From IMG/VR virus record IMGVR_UViG_3300030060_007423, positions 106,802-170,801 of that record: a stretch of 64,000 bases of DNA; one strand, written 5' to 3'. The notes under the pieces are model-generated. The model was given only the letters and a program-made list of their open reading frames with translations, was not told the DNA's origin and made no database searches. Positions 31,783-40,730 of this stretch are shown here, piece by piece. The DNA is from a virus. The first letter of the stretch is position 1. Each line of letters starts with the position of its first letter. The position numbers and the translations under genes are program-made.

Positions 31783-32375
31783 AAAACAATAGAACACCAA
31801 AAATACGAGGCGCAAAAAAATCTACATATCATAGAATAACTAAAGAACAACAAAAAAAGTTTGATAGTGAATGTGAACATACTATTGAATATAGAAAGGG
31901 TTATAAGTGGAACCAAAGACCTGATGCAATATACAGATATATGACGTGTAAAACTTGTGGTCAATTTGAACTAGTTGGTGAAACCGCAACAGCAGTGACA
32001 TGTCATGAATGTGTTAATGAACTAGTTGAACCGCCACAATATAAATCAGTTAAAAAATCTGATAGACCAGCTGGGTGGCATTTTATGAAAGAATTTGTAG
32101 ATAAGGATGGTACTGTTTATCATAGAGGAAAAGAACAACCAAAACTTAAAGGAACTCTTGAACCAACAACCATTGAGCCTAAGAAAAGGTTGACAAAGAA
32201 GGAGAAAGATAAACTTAAGCAGCATGCATCTTCACAAATCTTTGACCTTAAAAAACAATTGAAAAAAGCAAGGTGGAAAAAAGATAAGCGTAAGCTTATG
32301 AGCGAAATAAAGTACCACACAAGAGTACTTAACAATAGAATCCCTAAAGATTATCAAGAAAAAATCTCTAAATAA
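31779..32375 (+). CDS. Zinc-binding hypothetical protein
   Basis: C-K-T-C-G and C-H-E-C (residues ~57-77) form a likely four-Cys zinc site. The C-terminal ~70 residues are extremely Lys-rich and helical. It overlaps the membrane-protein gene (ATGA). Nucleic-acid binding is a guess. Confidence 0.6.
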   Translation: MKNNRTPKIRGAKKSTYHRITKEQQKKFDSECEHTIEYRKGYKWNQRPDAIYRYMTCKTCGQFELVGETATAVTCHECVNELVEPPQYKSVKKSDRPAGWHFMKEFVDKDGTVYHRGKEQPKLKGTLEPTTIEPKKRLTKKEKDKLKQHASSQIFDLKKQLKKARWKKDKRKLMSEIKYHTRVLNNRIPKDYQEKISK

Positions 32376-32380
32376 TTTTT

Positions 32381-32405
32381 TATTGTCAATTATTTTGGTT
32401 ATATT
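32381..32405 (+). promoter_or_regulatory. TTTATTGTCAAT-type phage promoter element
   Basis: TTATTGTCAAT, spacer, GTTATATTAA. Same variant as at 8,300 and 51,671. It drives the block leading to ClpP and lysis genes. Confidence 0.55.
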
Positions 32406-32440
32406 AAAGTATAATAACTAAAAAGCAATAGACAAGAATT

Positions 32441-32701
32441 ATGAAAAAAAGATTAATACACTTCTTTGGACTAATAGGAATAATATCGGCATTGTTCGTA
32501 TTAGGTTCAATTGTAATAATTATTCCATCAATTCCAATAAAAATATTTTGGAATCAAGTAATATGTAGTTTAACAGATGCTAGTGAAATGAGTTGGACAA
32601 TAGCCATTATTTCATCTGCATGTTTATGGTGGTTGTGGTTAATCTATGAAGCGGCTACAACAAAAGTTTGGAGTGAAGAAAAGAAACGATGGACAAAATA
32701 A
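32441..32701 (+). CDS. Two-helix membrane protein
   Basis: 86 residues with helices at ~8-32 and ~52-72 and a basic C-terminus. It is the first gene of the unit containing ClpP and the transglycosylase, so a holin-like role is possible but not shown. Confidence 0.55.
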   Translation: MKKRLIHFFGLIGIISALFVLGSIVIIIPSIPIKIFWNQVICSLTDASEMSWTIAIISSACLWWLWLIYEAATTKVWSEEKKRWTK

Positions 32702-32919
32702 TTTACATTAGAGGTACGTATTCCAAAGAAGTCCAAAAAATTGAATTAGATGTTACTGAAAATCTAGATGTTGATGACTTTAAGAGAGTATGTAAAAGGT
32801 TAGCAAGTGTTTTAGGATATAGTCCAGAAAGTATTAGTGAAGCATTTGATAATGAGCCAAGAGAATCTAAAACACCAATAAAGAAAATATTAAAAGATGA
32901 CTATAAGCGACAAAAATAA
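32689..32919 (+). CDS. Small hypothetical protein
   Basis: 76 residues with a beta-hairpin-like N-terminus and helical C-terminus. It overlaps both neighbours (13 and 23 bases). No family match. Confidence 0.55.
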   Translation: MDKIIYIRGTYSKEVQKIELDVTENLDVDDFKRVCKRLASVLGYSPESISEAFDNEPRESKTPIKKILKDDYKRQK

Positions 32920-33544
32920 TTTATACGACGAGCCTGTAACAAAGGAGACTCCGAAAAAAGAAAAGGAATCTGAACCAAAGGTTGTATCAATAGATAACGA
33001 CCAAATTTTATATCGTGAAATAGATTATGCTATGGACATTGGTGATAGTGTAATTTATCTTTGTGGTGAAATAGGTGACTTTGCTTCTTTTGATTTTATG
33101 ACACGGTGTAGAACAATTCTTAAGACCCGTGAAGAGAATGATAACAATCCAATTAATGTAATATTGAATTCACCAGGTGGTGACCTATATGAAATGTTTG
33201 CAATCATAGATTATATGTCAACATTAAATGTGGATGTAAATATAATTTGTAGAGGCCAAGCAATGAGTGCAGCAGCAATGATACTCGCATGTGCAACAGG
33301 CCAAAGAATAGCAAGTAAACATTCAACAATAATGTTTCATGAAGCGTCCGCATTTCAAGTTGGTAAACATTCAGACATACAGGCAGCGGCAAAGTATCAA
33401 GATATTCTAGAGAACAATTGTAATATCTTACTAGGTGAAAAAACAAAAAAAGATTCTAAGTGGTGGTCTGAAAAAACAAAAACAGATATGTTCTTAACAC
33501 CAAACGACGCATTAGAATTAGGTATAATCGATAAAATAATATAA
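32897..33544 (+). CDS. clpP: ClpP-like serine protease
   Basis: The catalytic triad is readable: S124 in GQAMSAAAMIL, H148 in TIMFHEAS and D197 in KTDMFL, followed by ALELGIIDKII. NSPGGDLYEM is the conserved substrate-binding strand/loop. Residues 1-30 are a charged extension before the core. It should form a peptidase chamber. No phage Clp ATPase is visible nearby, so it might replace host ClpP or act in prohead processing. It overlaps the previous gene by 23 bases. Confidence 0.88.
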   Translation: MTISDKNNLYDEPVTKETPKKEKESEPKVVSIDNDQILYREIDYAMDIGDSVIYLCGEIGDFASFDFMTRCRTILKTREENDNNPINVILNSPGGDLYEMFAIIDYMSTLNVDVNIICRGQAMSAAAMILACATGQRIASKHSTIMFHEASAFQVGKHSDIQAAAKYQDILENNCNILLGEKTKKDSKWWSEKTKTDMFLTPNDALELGIIDKII

Positions 33545-33545
33545 T

Positions 33546-34142
33546 ATGAAAAAATCAACACAAGTATTTTTAGCAATAGCTTTAGCAATGTTAACATCAG
33601 TATATATAATAATAACTACTGTGTCATATGAAAAAGATATTGAAAAATTAAATGAAGAAATCTTTCACTTAAAAGATGAGGTACAAACTCTTTACGTAGA
33701 CTTAGAATTTGACCATTCATATATAACCGAATTGGAATCACAATTAGATTCAATACATGCAAGGTTTATGATATTTGATTCACCACCAGGTCGTGACGTT
33801 ATAGATATATTAAATGCAATTGTACAAGTAGAAAGTGGAGGTGATCCATCTGCCCATGCTAAAGGTGAAGATGCTGTTGGAATTTTACAAATAAGAAAGT
33901 GTATGGTTGATGATGTAAACAGGATATTAGAAAGGCAAGGTATTTCCAAAAGATTTACATATATAGATAGATGGGATATTATAAAGTCATATGAAATGTT
34001 TAATATCTTTTGTGATTATTATGGACTAACAACAGCTGAAGAAATGGCTAGGTGTTGGAATGGTGGTCCAAGAGGAATAAACAACCCTGCAACATTAGGG
34101 TATTGGGATAAAGTAGAAAATATATTAGATATTAACTCATAG
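33546..34142 (+). CDS. Membrane-anchored lytic transglycosylase (SLT-like endolysin)
   Basis: Residues ~7-26 form an N-terminal signal-anchor helix, followed by a ~45-residue coiled coil. From residue 88, ILNAIVQVESGGDPSAHA contains the SLT catalytic Glu (E96) and VGILQIR the conserved Q-[IV]-x motif. ARCWNGGPRGINNP resembles the late [AY]-N-G motif. It would cleave peptidoglycan in the periplasm. A signal-anchor-release endolysin is a reasonable interpretation. It follows ClpP by one base. Confidence 0.82.
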   Translation: MKKSTQVFLAIALAMLTSVYIIITTVSYEKDIEKLNEEIFHLKDEVQTLYVDLEFDHSYITELESQLDSIHARFMIFDSPPGRDVIDILNAIVQVESGGDPSAHAKGEDAVGILQIRKCMVDDVNRILERQGISKRFTYIDRWDIIKSYEMFNIFCDYYGLTTAEEMARCWNGGPRGINNPATLGYWDKVENILDINS

Positions 34143-34152
34143 GGAAAAGATT

Positions 34153-34929
34153 ATGAAATTAACAGAAGAACAATTATTACAGAATTGGAATGACTTAATG
34201 TCAGTCATAGACAAAACATTTGAAGGTGAAAGAAAAGACAAGCTTACAGAAATGTATAACTATTTTAGAGACAGAATGATGTTTGCACCAGCTTCAGGAT
34301 TCGAACACTTACACAATTGTTTTATTGGTGGATATGTAGACCACGTATTAAGGGTTATGAAATGTGCTGAACAAAATTATATGTTATGGAAAGAAATGGG
34401 TTCAGATTGTTCAGGATATACAATGGAAGAATTAATGTTTGTTGCTCTTAATCATGACTTAGGTAAAGTTGGTGATTTAGAAAATAATTATTATGAACCA
34501 TGTACTAGTGAATGGCACAGGAAAAATCAAGGAAGACTTTATGATTCAAACAAATCTATAGGTCATCACATGCCTGTACCACATCGGTCAATATTTTTAT
34601 TAAATCATTTTGGCATAACAATGAGCCAAGTTGAAATGATTGGTATATTAACACATGATGGTTTATATGATGATGGTAACAAACCGTACTTTATGAACTG
34701 GGCAGATGAAAAAAGTCTTAAGACAAACCTACCACTTATAATGCACCATGCAGACCACATGGCATCTAGGATTGAATATGAAAGATGGAAATCACATAAG
34801 CCTGTTGTAAATGTACAACCTAAACCAAAAAAGAAATCATGGTCAAACCCATCAACTGCACCAAAAGTTTCAACATCAAATCAATCAGCACAAGATATGT
34901 TTAAGAATTTATTTGGAGACGATAAATGA
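34153..34929 (+). CDS. HD-domain phosphohydrolase
   Basis: An early His (HLHNCFIGGYVDHV), the H-D pair in ALNHDLGK and a late Asp in HHADHMASRIEYE make the HD-superfamily metal site. The family hydrolyses nucleotides or cyclic dinucleotides. A similar protein is common in marine T4-like phages. The last ~45 residues are a Pro/Lys/Ser-rich tail. An AGGGAAAAG ribosome site precedes it. Substrate not determinable. Confidence 0.82.
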   Translation: MKLTEEQLLQNWNDLMSVIDKTFEGERKDKLTEMYNYFRDRMMFAPASGFEHLHNCFIGGYVDHVLRVMKCAEQNYMLWKEMGSDCSGYTMEELMFVALNHDLGKVGDLENNYYEPCTSEWHRKNQGRLYDSNKSIGHHMPVPHRSIFLLNHFGITMSQVEMIGILTHDGLYDDGNKPYFMNWADEKSLKTNLPLIMHHADHMASRIEYERWKSHKPVVNVQPKPKKKSWSNPSTAPKVSTSNQSAQDMFKNLFGDDK

Positions 34930-35198
34930 TAACAACAATAGTAATACTTTCAATTATAGTTTGTGCACTCATATATTCAAATATTAATATGTTGAAAAAA
35001 TATGAAAGGTTAGAGGATTATGTAGATGATGCTGATGCATGGATTGATGGTTTACAAAAAACATTAACTGATTTAATTAAGGACTGGGACAAGGTTGATA
35101 GTAAAGGTGCATTTAAGTCAGACGATGAAGTTGGTACTACATATGAACAAATAAACAATCTTGTTAAAAAATTAAAAGATGGATTCGGAGATAAATAA
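34926..35198 (+). CDS. Single-pass membrane protein
   Basis: 90 residues: an N-terminal helix (TIVILSIIVCALIYS) followed by an acidic, coiled-coil-like soluble part. It shares ATGA with the HD gene, and its stop overlaps the sigma-factor ATG. Function unknown. Confidence 0.6.
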   Translation: MITTIVILSIIVCALIYSNINMLKKYERLEDYVDDADAWIDGLQKTLTDLIKDWDKVDSKGAFKSDDEVGTTYEQINNLVKKLKDGFGDK

Positions 35199-35881
35199 TG
35201 GGAAGAAAGCGAAAAAGAAAATTGTATTTTACAGAAGATACTGAACGTGCAATAATTGAATACAATAAATCAGATAGTTATGCTTATAGGAACAAAATTT
35301 ATAATAAAGAAATCCATCCTGCATTTGAAAAGTTAGCAGAAAATATGATTCATACATTTAAGTTTTATTATTTTGATGTACCATATAGAGATGTTAAGCA
35401 CAATGTAGTAACATTTCTAATTGAAAAAATGCCTAAGTATACTGAAGGAAAGGGCAAGGCATTTTCATATTTTAGTATTGTTGCAAAAAACTGGTTAATT
35501 CTAAATAACAACAATAACTATAAAAAGATTAAAGCAAAGGCACCAGTCACAACTATAGATACTAGGCGTAATGTTACAAATGAAATTATACGTCAAGAGG
35601 AAATGGAAGCAAAGCATGACTTTATGGAATACTTTATAAGTTACTGTACAAGAAATGCAAACAACTTAGTATCAAAAGAAAGAGACTTAAAGGTACTTTA
35701 TGCATTACTTGAAATATTTAGAAAACGTGATAACATAGAGAACTTTAATAAAAAAGCACTATACATAATGGTTCGAGAAATGACAAATGTTAAGACAGGT
35801 TATATTACTCGAGTTGTAAATGTTCTAAAAGCAAAGTACATTGAATTGCACAATACCTACAGAACTGGGACAAGATTCTAG
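35198..35881 (+). CDS. 55: Late-transcription sigma factor (T4 gp55-like)
   Basis: 227 residues with a gp55-type core: ENMIHTFKFYYF, then DVKHNVVTFLIEKMPKY, GKAFSYFSIVAKNWLI and a C-terminal helical region. This is the sigma region-2-like part that binds RNA polymerase and melts TATAAATA-type late promoters in T4. The arrangement fits marine T4-like homologues, which are diverged and slightly longer than T4's 185 residues. It immediately precedes the tail genes it would activate. Confidence 0.8.
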   Translation: MGRKRKRKLYFTEDTERAIIEYNKSDSYAYRNKIYNKEIHPAFEKLAENMIHTFKFYYFDVPYRDVKHNVVTFLIEKMPKYTEGKGKAFSYFSIVAKNWLILNNNNNYKKIKAKAPVTTIDTRRNVTNEIIRQEEMEAKHDFMEYFISYCTRNANNLVSKERDLKVLYALLEIFRKRDNIENFNKKALYIMVREMTNVKTGYITRVVNVLKAKYIELHNTYRTGTRF

Positions 35882-35889
35882 TTGTATTT

Positions 35890-35902
35890 GATATTTATAT
35901 TA
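35890..35902 (+). promoter_or_regulatory. Short-form ATATTTATAT element before tail genes
   Basis: GATATTTATATTAG ends at the ATG of the next gene, leaving virtually no leader. It is a candidate late promoter core. Confidence 0.5.
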
Positions 35903-35903
35903 G

Positions 35904-36275
35904 ATGGAAAAGGATTTAGAAATATTTAGTGGAAAAACATTCTCTGGTTTACTCAAAGACATTTATACAAATGCAAAAGCCAAAGAACGACAAATTGACA
36001 TTTTAATTAAAGAATTAAAACCGTTGATAAAAAATATTGGCGATGCAACAGTTATCGTTCCACTTATAAAAGACTACTTAGATATTGCAGTAAAAAATGA
36101 TGATCACTTAATTAAGATGGCTGCAATTGTTCAACGTGCTACACAGCGAACAGAAGCTGGTGAATCCTTAATTTTAACTGATGAGGAAAAGAAACAACTC
36201 CTCGAAGAAGTTGAAAAAATTGAAGAAAATATAGAGGATAAATCAAGTGGCAAAGATACTAAGACACGGGTATAG
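35904..36275 (+). CDS. Hypothetical helical protein (tail region)
   Basis: 123 residues, all-helical and acidic at the C-terminus. It is the first gene of the tail/baseplate block and overlaps the next GTG start by 29 bases. It could be a small chaperone or tape-related factor; no match recognised. Confidence 0.55.
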   Translation: MEKDLEIFSGKTFSGLLKDIYTNAKAKERQIDILIKELKPLIKNIGDATVIVPLIKDYLDIAVKNDDHLIKMAAIVQRATQRTEAGESLILTDEEKKQLLEEVEKIEENIEDKSSGKDTKTRV

Positions 36276-37308
36276 AGGAGCAGCTTCCGAAGGTAACCAA
36301 ATAAAAACAGGAGCCTCCGGAAAACTTATTGAACATACAGGTGAAATTATTTTTGCATATGTACAAGACACTATTCTTGACCCATCAAATCCAAAGTTTC
36401 ATTTAGAAGATAAGACCACATCAGTTGGTACAATACAATGTATACCTCTTAACCAAGCAACAACAACTCAGACACAGCGTTCTATTGAAGCAAGACCTCT
36501 CAATGCAAACATAAATAGATACCCAGTTAAACATGAAATAGTTTTAATTATTAAATGTATTGAAGGAGGTACAGTTGGTAACACTCGTGAAGACTATTTT
36601 TATATAGGTACAGTCAATGCATTAAACAGTCCAAACTATAACGGAGGTAATTCATATTTACCAGAACAAGACTTTAAGTGGAAAGGTGAAGACGGTGAAA
36701 CATTTGAACCTGTTGATGCAATAGTTAAATTATTACATAACGATGGTGATGTTGTATTTGAGGGAGGTTTTGGAAATGCAATAAGATTAGGTAGTACAGC
36801 ACAAGAACCATCATCAGCAAACCAATGGTCTTTGGATGGTGCAGATGGTGATCCAATAATTATAATAACAAACGGATTTAATGGTACACCTATTGAAGGT
36901 ACTGATGGAAAAGTAATTATAGAAAGTGTTGATGACGACTCTTCATCTATGTATTTTACAGGAGGCCAGTCAATACCATTGTCATTAAGTAATAATTTAC
37001 CAACAGGCATTGACCCAACAAATTCCTTTGTTGGAAATCAAGTTGTAATTAATAGTGATAGACTTGTATTTAATGCAAGAGGTGATAGTGTTATATTGTC
37101 AGGTGCTGCACAAATTGCACTATGTACCCCTGAATGGAAAGTTGATGTTACATTAATGATGGACGCAATAAAAGCAATTGCAACTGAACTTGATGCACTG
37201 TGTACAGGTAAAGCAACTCTTACAACGGGTGTTGGACCAACAGGACCTGGAACAAATGCAGGAAATACAACTAAGATTTTATCAGACTTAGGAATGTTGG
37301 AACAGTAG
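36247..37308 (+). CDS. Baseplate hub/spike-like structural protein
   Basis: GTG start inside the previous gene. Residues ~30-115 (IIFAYVQDTILDPS..., then VKHEIVLIIKCI) look like an OB-fold of the gp5/gpV type. The middle is Gly/Asp-rich beta structure, and the C-terminus is Thr/Gly-rich. Position directly before the wedge genes supports a hub or spike role. The assignment is structural inference, not a clear family match. Confidence 0.55.
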   Translation: MAKILRHGYRGAASEGNQIKTGASGKLIEHTGEIIFAYVQDTILDPSNPKFHLEDKTTSVGTIQCIPLNQATTTQTQRSIEARPLNANINRYPVKHEIVLIIKCIEGGTVGNTREDYFYIGTVNALNSPNYNGGNSYLPEQDFKWKGEDGETFEPVDAIVKLLHNDGDVVFEGGFGNAIRLGSTAQEPSSANQWSLDGADGDPIIIITNGFNGTPIEGTDGKVIIESVDDDSSSMYFTGGQSIPLSLSNNLPTGIDPTNSFVGNQVVINSDRLVFNARGDSVILSGAAQIALCTPEWKVDVTLMMDAIKAIATELDALCTGKATLTTGVGPTGPGTNAGNTTKILSDLGMLEQ

Positions 37309-37317
37309 GAGAATAGT

Positions 37318-37863
37318 ATGCCAGTTATTTGGCCAGGATTACAATCAGGTTTTACAAGTTTTTTACAAGGGCAAAGTGCAGCTGGCTTAGAGGATACTGC
37401 AAAAGAAATTGCAAAATTATATCATGATGCTGTTCAACAAGCAATGCCAGCAGTGGCACCAGGTGCAACAGTTTTAGGTCTAGACCCAAAGCCAATAGAG
37501 GATGGATTTTTAGATTCATTTCAACAAATTTTTGATGCAGAAAAAGATCTAGGTCCTGCAGGTTATTCTCTTGCTGCACTGGGTGTTGTAAATTACTGGA
37601 CAGGTAAAAGTCTAAAACCAACCCCACCACCTGGAATGACTGCAACAATATCACACACAATAACAATGGGAGGAGCTCCCTCTCCATTAGACGTACAAAT
37701 ATATTCGGCATTTAAGGCAATGAGTGAACCTGCTGTTGCATCAGCATTAGTAGGAGCTTTCACTGCACATATAGCAACAGTAATGGGACTATGGACAGGA
37801 ACAATGCCAGGACCTTCAGGAGTTATGCCGGCTCCACCCATTCCTTGGGTTGGATTAATGTAA
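37318..37863 (+). CDS. Hypothetical structural protein
   Basis: 181 residues, Ala/Pro/Gly-rich with a hydrophobic C-terminal part ending PPIPWVGLM. An AGGAGAAT site precedes the ATG. Its place between hub-like and wedge genes suggests a baseplate component. No family recognised. Confidence 0.55.
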   Translation: MPVIWPGLQSGFTSFLQGQSAAGLEDTAKEIAKLYHDAVQQAMPAVAPGATVLGLDPKPIEDGFLDSFQQIFDAEKDLGPAGYSLAALGVVNYWTGKSLKPTPPPGMTATISHTITMGGAPSPLDVQIYSAFKAMSEPAVASALVGAFTAHIATVMGLWTGTMPGPSGVMPAPPIPWVGLM

Positions 37864-37879
37864 TTTCTATTGTAGATAG

Positions 37880-37891
37880 ATATTTATAATA
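37880..37891 (+). promoter_or_regulatory. Late-type ATATTTATAATA promoter-like element
   Basis: ATATTTATAATAGAAGTAAA, then AAGT...AGGAGTTAT. Almost the same element and leader occur before the giant tail fibre gene at 55,777, which supports a shared late promoter. Confidence 0.6.
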
Positions 37892-37919
37892 GAAGTAAAT
37901 AAAGTTTAGGAGTTATCAT

Positions 37920-38381
37920 ATGAAAGCAAGTGATTTAGTTAAAATCATACGAAAAGTTGTAAAGGAAGAAATTTCTTTAGCAATACGAAAAGAGTTAAGA
38001 CCAATAATTAAAGAGGTCAAAACAAAAGCCGTTAAAAGAGTAGCTAAAAAGCCAGTAAGTAAAGTTCAATCTAAAAGTTTTACTTCTGATAATACATTAA
38101 ATAGTATACTAAACGAAACGGCTCAACAAATAGCAAGTGAAAATGGTTCAGACTGGCCAACAATGGGTAATGGTCAAATGACTTCTCAAGATGCAAGAAA
38201 TGGATTAGCATCACTAATGGGAATGAATGATCCAAACCAAATGTTTGGTGGTCAACCATCAGCACAACAAATGATACCTGATGATAGGAAAGGTGCACCT
38301 GTACCTGAAGCATTAGAAAAAGCATTAACTAGAGATTATTCAGAATTAGTTAAAGCAATGGATATTAAAAAGGGAAAATAA
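37920..38381 (+). CDS. Hypothetical baseplate-region protein
   Basis: 153 residues: a basic helical N-terminus (MKASDLVKIIRKVVKEEISL) followed by Gln/Asn/Met-rich, probably disordered sequence. It lies three bases before gp25. Similar short proteins with this N-terminus occur in marine T4-like phages next to gp25. Confidence 0.6.
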   Translation: MKASDLVKIIRKVVKEEISLAIRKELRPIIKEVKTKAVKRVAKKPVSKVQSKSFTSDNTLNSILNETAQQIASENGSDWPTMGNGQMTSQDARNGLASLMGMNDPNQMFGGQPSAQQMIPDDRKGAPVPEALEKALTRDYSELVKAMDIKKGK

Positions 38382-38384
38382 TAA

Positions 38385-38822
38385 ATGCCATACGAAGTAC
38401 CAGGAGAAAATTTATTAGACCAACAACCTGACGTTGCTGTTGGAATATCTTTGCCATTAAATACAGATGGTGATTTTGGTGCTACGTATACAACAGTACA
38501 ACAAGCTCATAGTAATTTAATAAATCTACTAATGACAATAAAGGGTGAAAGACCCATGCAGCCTGAGTTTGGAACAGATTTACACAAGTTGTTATTTGAA
38601 CCTAACACTCAAGAATTAAGACCAAGAATAGAACATACTATAAAGGATGCTGTTAAAACATGGCTACCATATATTAATATAGTAATGATTGAAATAACAA
38701 CAAAGATAGATTTGTACCAGGTGTTTATTAAAATAACATATCAAGTTAATCCTAGTCAACAACAAGACATAGTTGAGATTGGAGCTAACTTGGCAACTGG
38801 TGGATTGGCACCAGCGTACTAA
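38385..38822 (+). CDS. 25: Baseplate wedge protein gp25-like
   Basis: LLMTIKGERPMQPEFGTDLH followed by KLLFEP is the hallmark of the GPW/gp25 family. Its fold resembles T6SS TssE and joins wedges to the hub. At 145 residues it is close to T4 gp25 (132). It is directly followed by gp6, the same order as in T4-like wedge clusters. Confidence 0.92.
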   Translation: MPYEVPGENLLDQQPDVAVGISLPLNTDGDFGATYTTVQQAHSNLINLLMTIKGERPMQPEFGTDLHKLLFEPNTQELRPRIEHTIKDAVKTWLPYINIVMIEITTKIDLYQVFIKITYQVNPSQQQDIVEIGANLATGGLAPAY

Positions 38823-38834
38823 TAGGAATTAAAT

Positions 38835-40718
38835 ATGTCGTATACTAATAACACACCAACAGGAACAAAAAATATAAAGTATTTGAACAAGTCATTCAGT
38901 GACTTCAAAAATAATCTTATACAGTTTGCGCAAACATATTATCCTGAAACATACAATGACTTTAATGAGTCTTCACCAGGAATGATGTTTTTAGAAATGT
39001 CAGCATATGTTGGTGATGTGCTATCTTATTATTTAGATTATCAGTTTAAGGAAAGTTTAATTCAACATGCCGAAGACGCTGGAAATGTATATAGGGCAGC
39101 GGAAGCATTAGGCTATACACCAACAGTAGCAGCCGCATCTACAGTTAACTTAGATGTTTTTCAATTATTACCTGCAACAGGTAGTGGTGATACTGTTGGA
39201 CCGGACTGGAGATATAGTTTAATTGTTGAAGATGGAATGAGAGCAGTTTCAACAGAAAATGGAACACCTTTTACACTTAATACACCAATAGATTTTAGGT
39301 CGTCAGGTTCAAGTCAAACTGAGGTTAGTGTATATAGTGTTGATGCAAACGGTGCACCTGATTATTATATACTTAGAAAACAAGCAAAGGCAACATCAGG
39401 TGAAATTAAAACATTTGATTTTCCAGTTGGTGCAGCTCAAAGAAGTCTTAGAATTTTAATGCCATCTGAACCAATAATTGAAATAACAAAATGTACAGAT
39501 AGCGACGGTAATGTTTGGACGTATGTACCTTACCTTGCACAAGATTTAACATTTGAAGAAGTACGTGTAACAAATGCTGTTGACCCAGGGTTAGCTGACC
39601 AGTCAACAAATACACCATACCTATTAAAATTAAATAAAACAACAAAAAGATTTACATATAGAATAACAAGAACAGGAAGATTGGAATTACAATTTGGTTC
39701 AGGAACTGGCGAGCCTGATGAAACATTAGTACCTAACCCTGAAAATGTTGGTTCAGGTGTACCTGGTTCAGTTACACAATTGGATAAATCATTTGACCCT
39801 TCAAATTTTATATATACTAGAACATACGGTGAATCACCTGTAGAAACTACATTGACGGTTGAATATATTGTTGGTAATGGAATAGCCTCAAATGTAGCAG
39901 CAAATACAATCACTGGTGTTGAAAATGCAATATTAACAAATAATGAAGAAGGAATCAATACGGCATTATTAGATACTGTTAAAGGTTCAGTTGCATGTAC
40001 AAATCCAGAACCAGCGGCAGGTGGTAAATCAGCAGAGACTCTTGATGAAGTAAGAAACGCTGCACTTGCAAATTATGCTGCACAAAATAGGGCTGTTACT
40101 AGGGAAGACTATATTACTAGAGTTTACTCTATGCCTAATAGATTTGGTAGTATTGCAAAAGCATATATAACACAAGACACACAAATAACACCACAAGGTG
40201 GAACACAGCCAAACCCTCTTGCACTAAACCTGTATGTATTAGGATATGATAAAGATTTTAAGTTAACAACATGTAATTCTTCAACAAAGGAAAATCTTAG
40301 AAATTATCTATCACAATATAGAATGTTGACAGATGCTGTAAATATTAAGGATGGGTACATTGTAAATATTGGTATTGATTTTCAAGTAATTGCATTACCA
40401 ACATATAATGGAAGGCAAGTTGTTTTACAATGTATTGACAGATTAAAAACATATTTTGAAATTCAAAAAATGCAATTTAATTCTCCAATAATTATTAAAG
40501 ATATAATAACAACTCTAGCACAGACTGAAGGTGTACAATCAGTATTAGGCGAACCAGTAGTAACAAACAAATATAGTGTAAGTGATGGTTACTCTGGAAA
40601 TAGATATGTTATAGAAAGTGCAACAAGAAACGGAATTATTTACCCATCACAAGACCCATGTGTATTTGAAATTAAATACCCAGATATAGATATTCGTGGT
40701 CAAGCATCATCATATTAG
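38835..40718 (+). CDS. 6: Baseplate wedge protein gp6-like (J-like)
   Basis: 627 residues, near T4 gp6 (660). The N-terminus reads FAQTYYPETYNDFNESSPGM followed by MFLEMSAYVGDVLSYYLDYQ, the conserved start of gp6/Baseplate_J proteins. The middle contains AVTREDYITRVYSMP, another J-family block. It forms the wedge ring with gp25 and gp53. AGGAAT precedes the ATG. Confidence 0.9.
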   Translation: MSYTNNTPTGTKNIKYLNKSFSDFKNNLIQFAQTYYPETYNDFNESSPGMMFLEMSAYVGDVLSYYLDYQFKESLIQHAEDAGNVYRAAEALGYTPTVAAASTVNLDVFQLLPATGSGDTVGPDWRYSLIVEDGMRAVSTENGTPFTLNTPIDFRSSGSSQTEVSVYSVDANGAPDYYILRKQAKATSGEIKTFDFPVGAAQRSLRILMPSEPIIEITKCTDSDGNVWTYVPYLAQDLTFEEVRVTNAVDPGLADQSTNTPYLLKLNKTTKRFTYRITRTGRLELQFGSGTGEPDETLVPNPENVGSGVPGSVTQLDKSFDPSNFIYTRTYGESPVETTLTVEYIVGNGIASNVAANTITGVENAILTNNEEGINTALLDTVKGSVACTNPEPAAGGKSAETLDEVRNAALANYAAQNRAVTREDYITRVYSMPNRFGSIAKAYITQDTQITPQGGTQPNPLALNLYVLGYDKDFKLTTCNSSTKENLRNYLSQYRMLTDAVNIKDGYIVNIGIDFQVIALPTYNGRQVVLQCIDRLKTYFEIQKMQFNSPIIIKDIITTLAQTEGVQSVLGEPVVTNKYSVSDGYSGNRYVIESATRNGIIYPSQDPCVFEIKYPDIDIRGQASSY

Positions 40719-40730
40719 GAGTATTAGAAA

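Noticed and set aside
37352-37841. Minus-strand frames opposite tail genes
   Set aside because: Low-complexity shadows of Ala/Gly/Pro-rich plus-strand genes; no ribosome sites or motifs.
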